A DNA stretch of 64,000 nucleotides from Caldifarciminota bacterium (GTDB lineage: Bacteria > Hydrothermota > Hydrothermia > UBA1063 > CAJXJZ01). The notes beneath the pieces were generated by a model, which saw only the letters and a list, made by a program, of their open reading frames with translations, did no database searches and was not told the origin of the DNA. Location: positions 186,001-250,000 of the forward strand of contig JALSNX010000027.1 in the NCBI GenBank assembly GCA_026986775.1, given 5' to 3'. Shown in pieces: positions 62,685-64,000 of the stretch (position 1 is its first letter; each line of letters begins with the position of its first letter). The position numbers and the translations under genes were made by a program.

Positions 62685-64000
62685 TTATTTCGGTCGTGTT
62701 ATGACAACTGGTTTATATACAGTTTTATGTGTACCATCTGAAAGTAATACATCAACCTTGACAATGTAGTATCCTATGGGTACGATATTGCCTTTTTCAT
62801 CTTCAAGTCTCCACTGGGCATTTGCTGGACCCATTCTCCTTGCTCCATAAACATCCTTGATAAGTTTACCCTGCATGTCATAGATTTTAAGGGAATAATT
62901 TCCATCAGCAGGACCTGTTACTGTAATAGTGCAGAAACCCTCTGCTGTTTTGTCAACCACATTTGGACTTATATCAAGGTTTACATTTTCAGATGTGCTG
63001 GCGCTCAAAACCTCAATATCACTGTCAAATCTCGGCAGTACCTGATATCCATCCGTATATGGAGCCTGATAATCATACTGTCCTGCTATACCTGTTATTC
63101 TAAGCATATCTCCCTTTTTGAAAGAAGATACGTCAATTCCTGTGCTCTTGTAAACGTACACAGTAATAGGAACAGTACCATTCCACACAATCATATTGTA
63201 TCCAGACCCCTGAACATAAGGATTGTTGTCAAGTACACCCTCAAAACTCACAAGAGCGCCTTCTATACTTTCCCATATACCCTTTGAGGCCTCAATCATT
63301 ATTGGTTGTGGTACAGGTGCACGACCCACATAAATTATGTCATTTTCGCTTTCTGGTACTATTTCTGTAAGACCATTATATTCAGTTATAACACCTCTTA
63401 CTATTACAACGTCACCTGTATCAAAGCTCTGAACAGGAGAGTAGTAGAAAACCTCTATGCCTGCAGAATCATCCTGTATCCACAGATTTGTCATAGTGCC
63501 TGAGAATTTGTTGTTCGGTCCTGTTACCACACCACCTATGGTGAAGATTTTTCCGGTATCTTCTGGTGTAACACCATCTTCACCTGGTTCCTGCACTACA
63601 CTTATTGGTGTGGTCACATAGAGTTTATAAGGGCTTGCCAGCATCTCCTGAAGATTCAGTGTATCAATTTCAGACGTTTTAACAGTAACCTGAAGCATAC
63701 TTTCTGTGTCTGGTGCAGATATTTTCAGGGATATTTTTACAGTGTCTTTGGTGAAATCATAAAGGGTAAGATGATAGTACTGGTCAGTGGTATAACTTGC
63801 ACCGTCTACAGTGATACTGTTCATGTCAGCCCAGGTATCAAAGAAGAATCTTGCAGCGTTTAAATTTGAGAGGTCTTTTGTTAGAATAAATTCAACTGTG
63901 GTTGTATCCCCTCTGTGCAGATAGGGTGGAAGGATGGATACCTTTCCTGACCCATTTCCCGACGCATTTATATCTCTTATACCTCGTGGAACTATCTGAT
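62685..64000 (-). CDS. Secreted protein with OB-fold-like repeats and Por-type tail, 5' end cut by window
   Basis: The reading frame is open past 63824 to the window edge, so ATG 63826-63824 is internal and the N-terminus is missing. Visible residues (about 438) contain two beta-barrel/OB-like regions (GGVVTGPNNKFSGTMTNLWIQDD... and ALVSFEGVLDNNPYV...) as in DUF5689/YhcR-type extracellular proteins, then a C-terminal tail of about 90 residues (SLKIYDMQGKLIKDVYG... IGYYIVKVD) of the FlgD/Por-secretion type. Likely extracellular; function unknown. Terminator downstream. Confidence 0.72.
   Translation of the reverse strand, partial: QIVPRGIRDINASGNGSGKVSILPPYLHRGDTTTVEFILTKDLSNLNAARFFFDTWADMNSITVDGASYTTDQYYHLTLYDFTKDTVKISLKISAPDTESMLQVTVKTSEIDTLNLQEMLASPYKLYVTTPISVVQEPGEDGVTPEDTGKIFTIGGVVTGPNNKFSGTMTNLWIQDDSAGIEVFYYSPVQSFDTGDVVIVRGVITEYNGLTEIVPESENDIIYVGRAPVPQPIMIEASKGIWESIEGALVSFEGVLDNNPYVQGSGYNMIVWNGTVPITVYVYKSTGIDVSSFKKGDMLRITGIAGQYDYQAPYTDGYQVLPRFDSDIEVLSASTSENVNLDISPNVVDKTAEGFCTITVTGPADGNYSLKIYDMQGKLIKDVYGARRMGPANAQWRLEDEKGNIVPIGYYIVKVDVLLSDGTHKTVYKPVVITRPK

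Overview
The window is a dense, almost gap-free bacterial chromosome segment (about 60 protein genes, three tRNAs; by eye roughly 40% GC). Reverse gyrase (1016-4528) points to a hyperthermophile or extreme thermophile. An EndoQ-type nuclease for deaminated bases, a ferredoxin-linked 2-oxoacid oxidoreductase and a four-cysteine (probable 4Fe-4S) PurF point to hot, largely anaerobic life. Outer-membrane and lipoprotein genes, bactofilin, and gingipain- and clostripain-family proteases with Por-secretion-like C-terminal tails suggest a diderm lineage near the FCB group, for example the uncultured WOR-3 or Hydrothermae candidate phyla. That placement is an inference from gene content only.

Layout. 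1-963 is the end of an outer-membrane barrel gene, followed by reverse gyrase. A long minus-strand run (18366 down to 4530) contains a small lipoprotein, tRNA-Ala, tRNA-Leu, a BtuF-like binding protein, a methyltransferase, EndoQ, a Trm112-like protein, a C25 protease, bactofilin, TatD, a split glutamine-dependent NAD synthetase (nitrilase plus NadE), PurH, a half-size TSUP, TsaB, RimI and an EamA transporter. Next is a clostripain-like secreted protease (22405-18479) and a TCA operon, gltA-TPR-acn-icd (27610-22506). Three uncharacterised genes and a GGDEF-ATPase-TPR regulator follow. The plus-strand run 33144-39302 holds 2-oxoacid:ferredoxin oxidoreductase (delta/beta fusion and gamma, no alpha), ndk, isoaspartyl peptidase, an ARPP-1 protein, a knotted carbamoyltransferase, a NUDIX hydrolase and a UPF0104 membrane protein. 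A tRNA-Pro-led minus-strand operon (44095-39235) encodes UDP-glucose dehydrogenase, UDP-xylose synthase, an ArnE-like small transporter, a polyprenyl-P glycosyltransferase and a GT-C-like protein, a plausible xylose-lipid pathway. A nine-gene minus operon (52914-44149) carries purS-purQ-purL-purF and mnmA. After an aminotransferase, a GT9 heptosyltransferase and a small exported protein, a plus-strand run holds metG, a TPR lipoprotein, SPOR-SpoIID, a GH15-like enzyme and a PIG-V-like mannosyltransferase. The window ends in a secreted protein with a Por-type tail.

Expression signals are unusually legible. Thirteen promoters can be drawn with an exact 17-bp spacer; eleven resemble the sigma70 consensus and two have weak -35 boxes. 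Five place the start codon only 6-7 bases after the -10 box, which implies leaderless mRNAs (reverse gyrase, Trm112-like, nitrilase, GGDEF-ATPase, metG). Two operons begin with tRNAs whose 3' ends lie 6-10 bases before a start codon with no Shine-Dalgarno. Three membrane or exported genes appear to start at AUA, ACG or AUU behind good Shine-Dalgarno sites. Two genes are split at runs of 8 or 9 T, which could be transcriptional slippage or homopolymer errors. I found no CRISPR array, prophage, insertion sequence or classical defence system.
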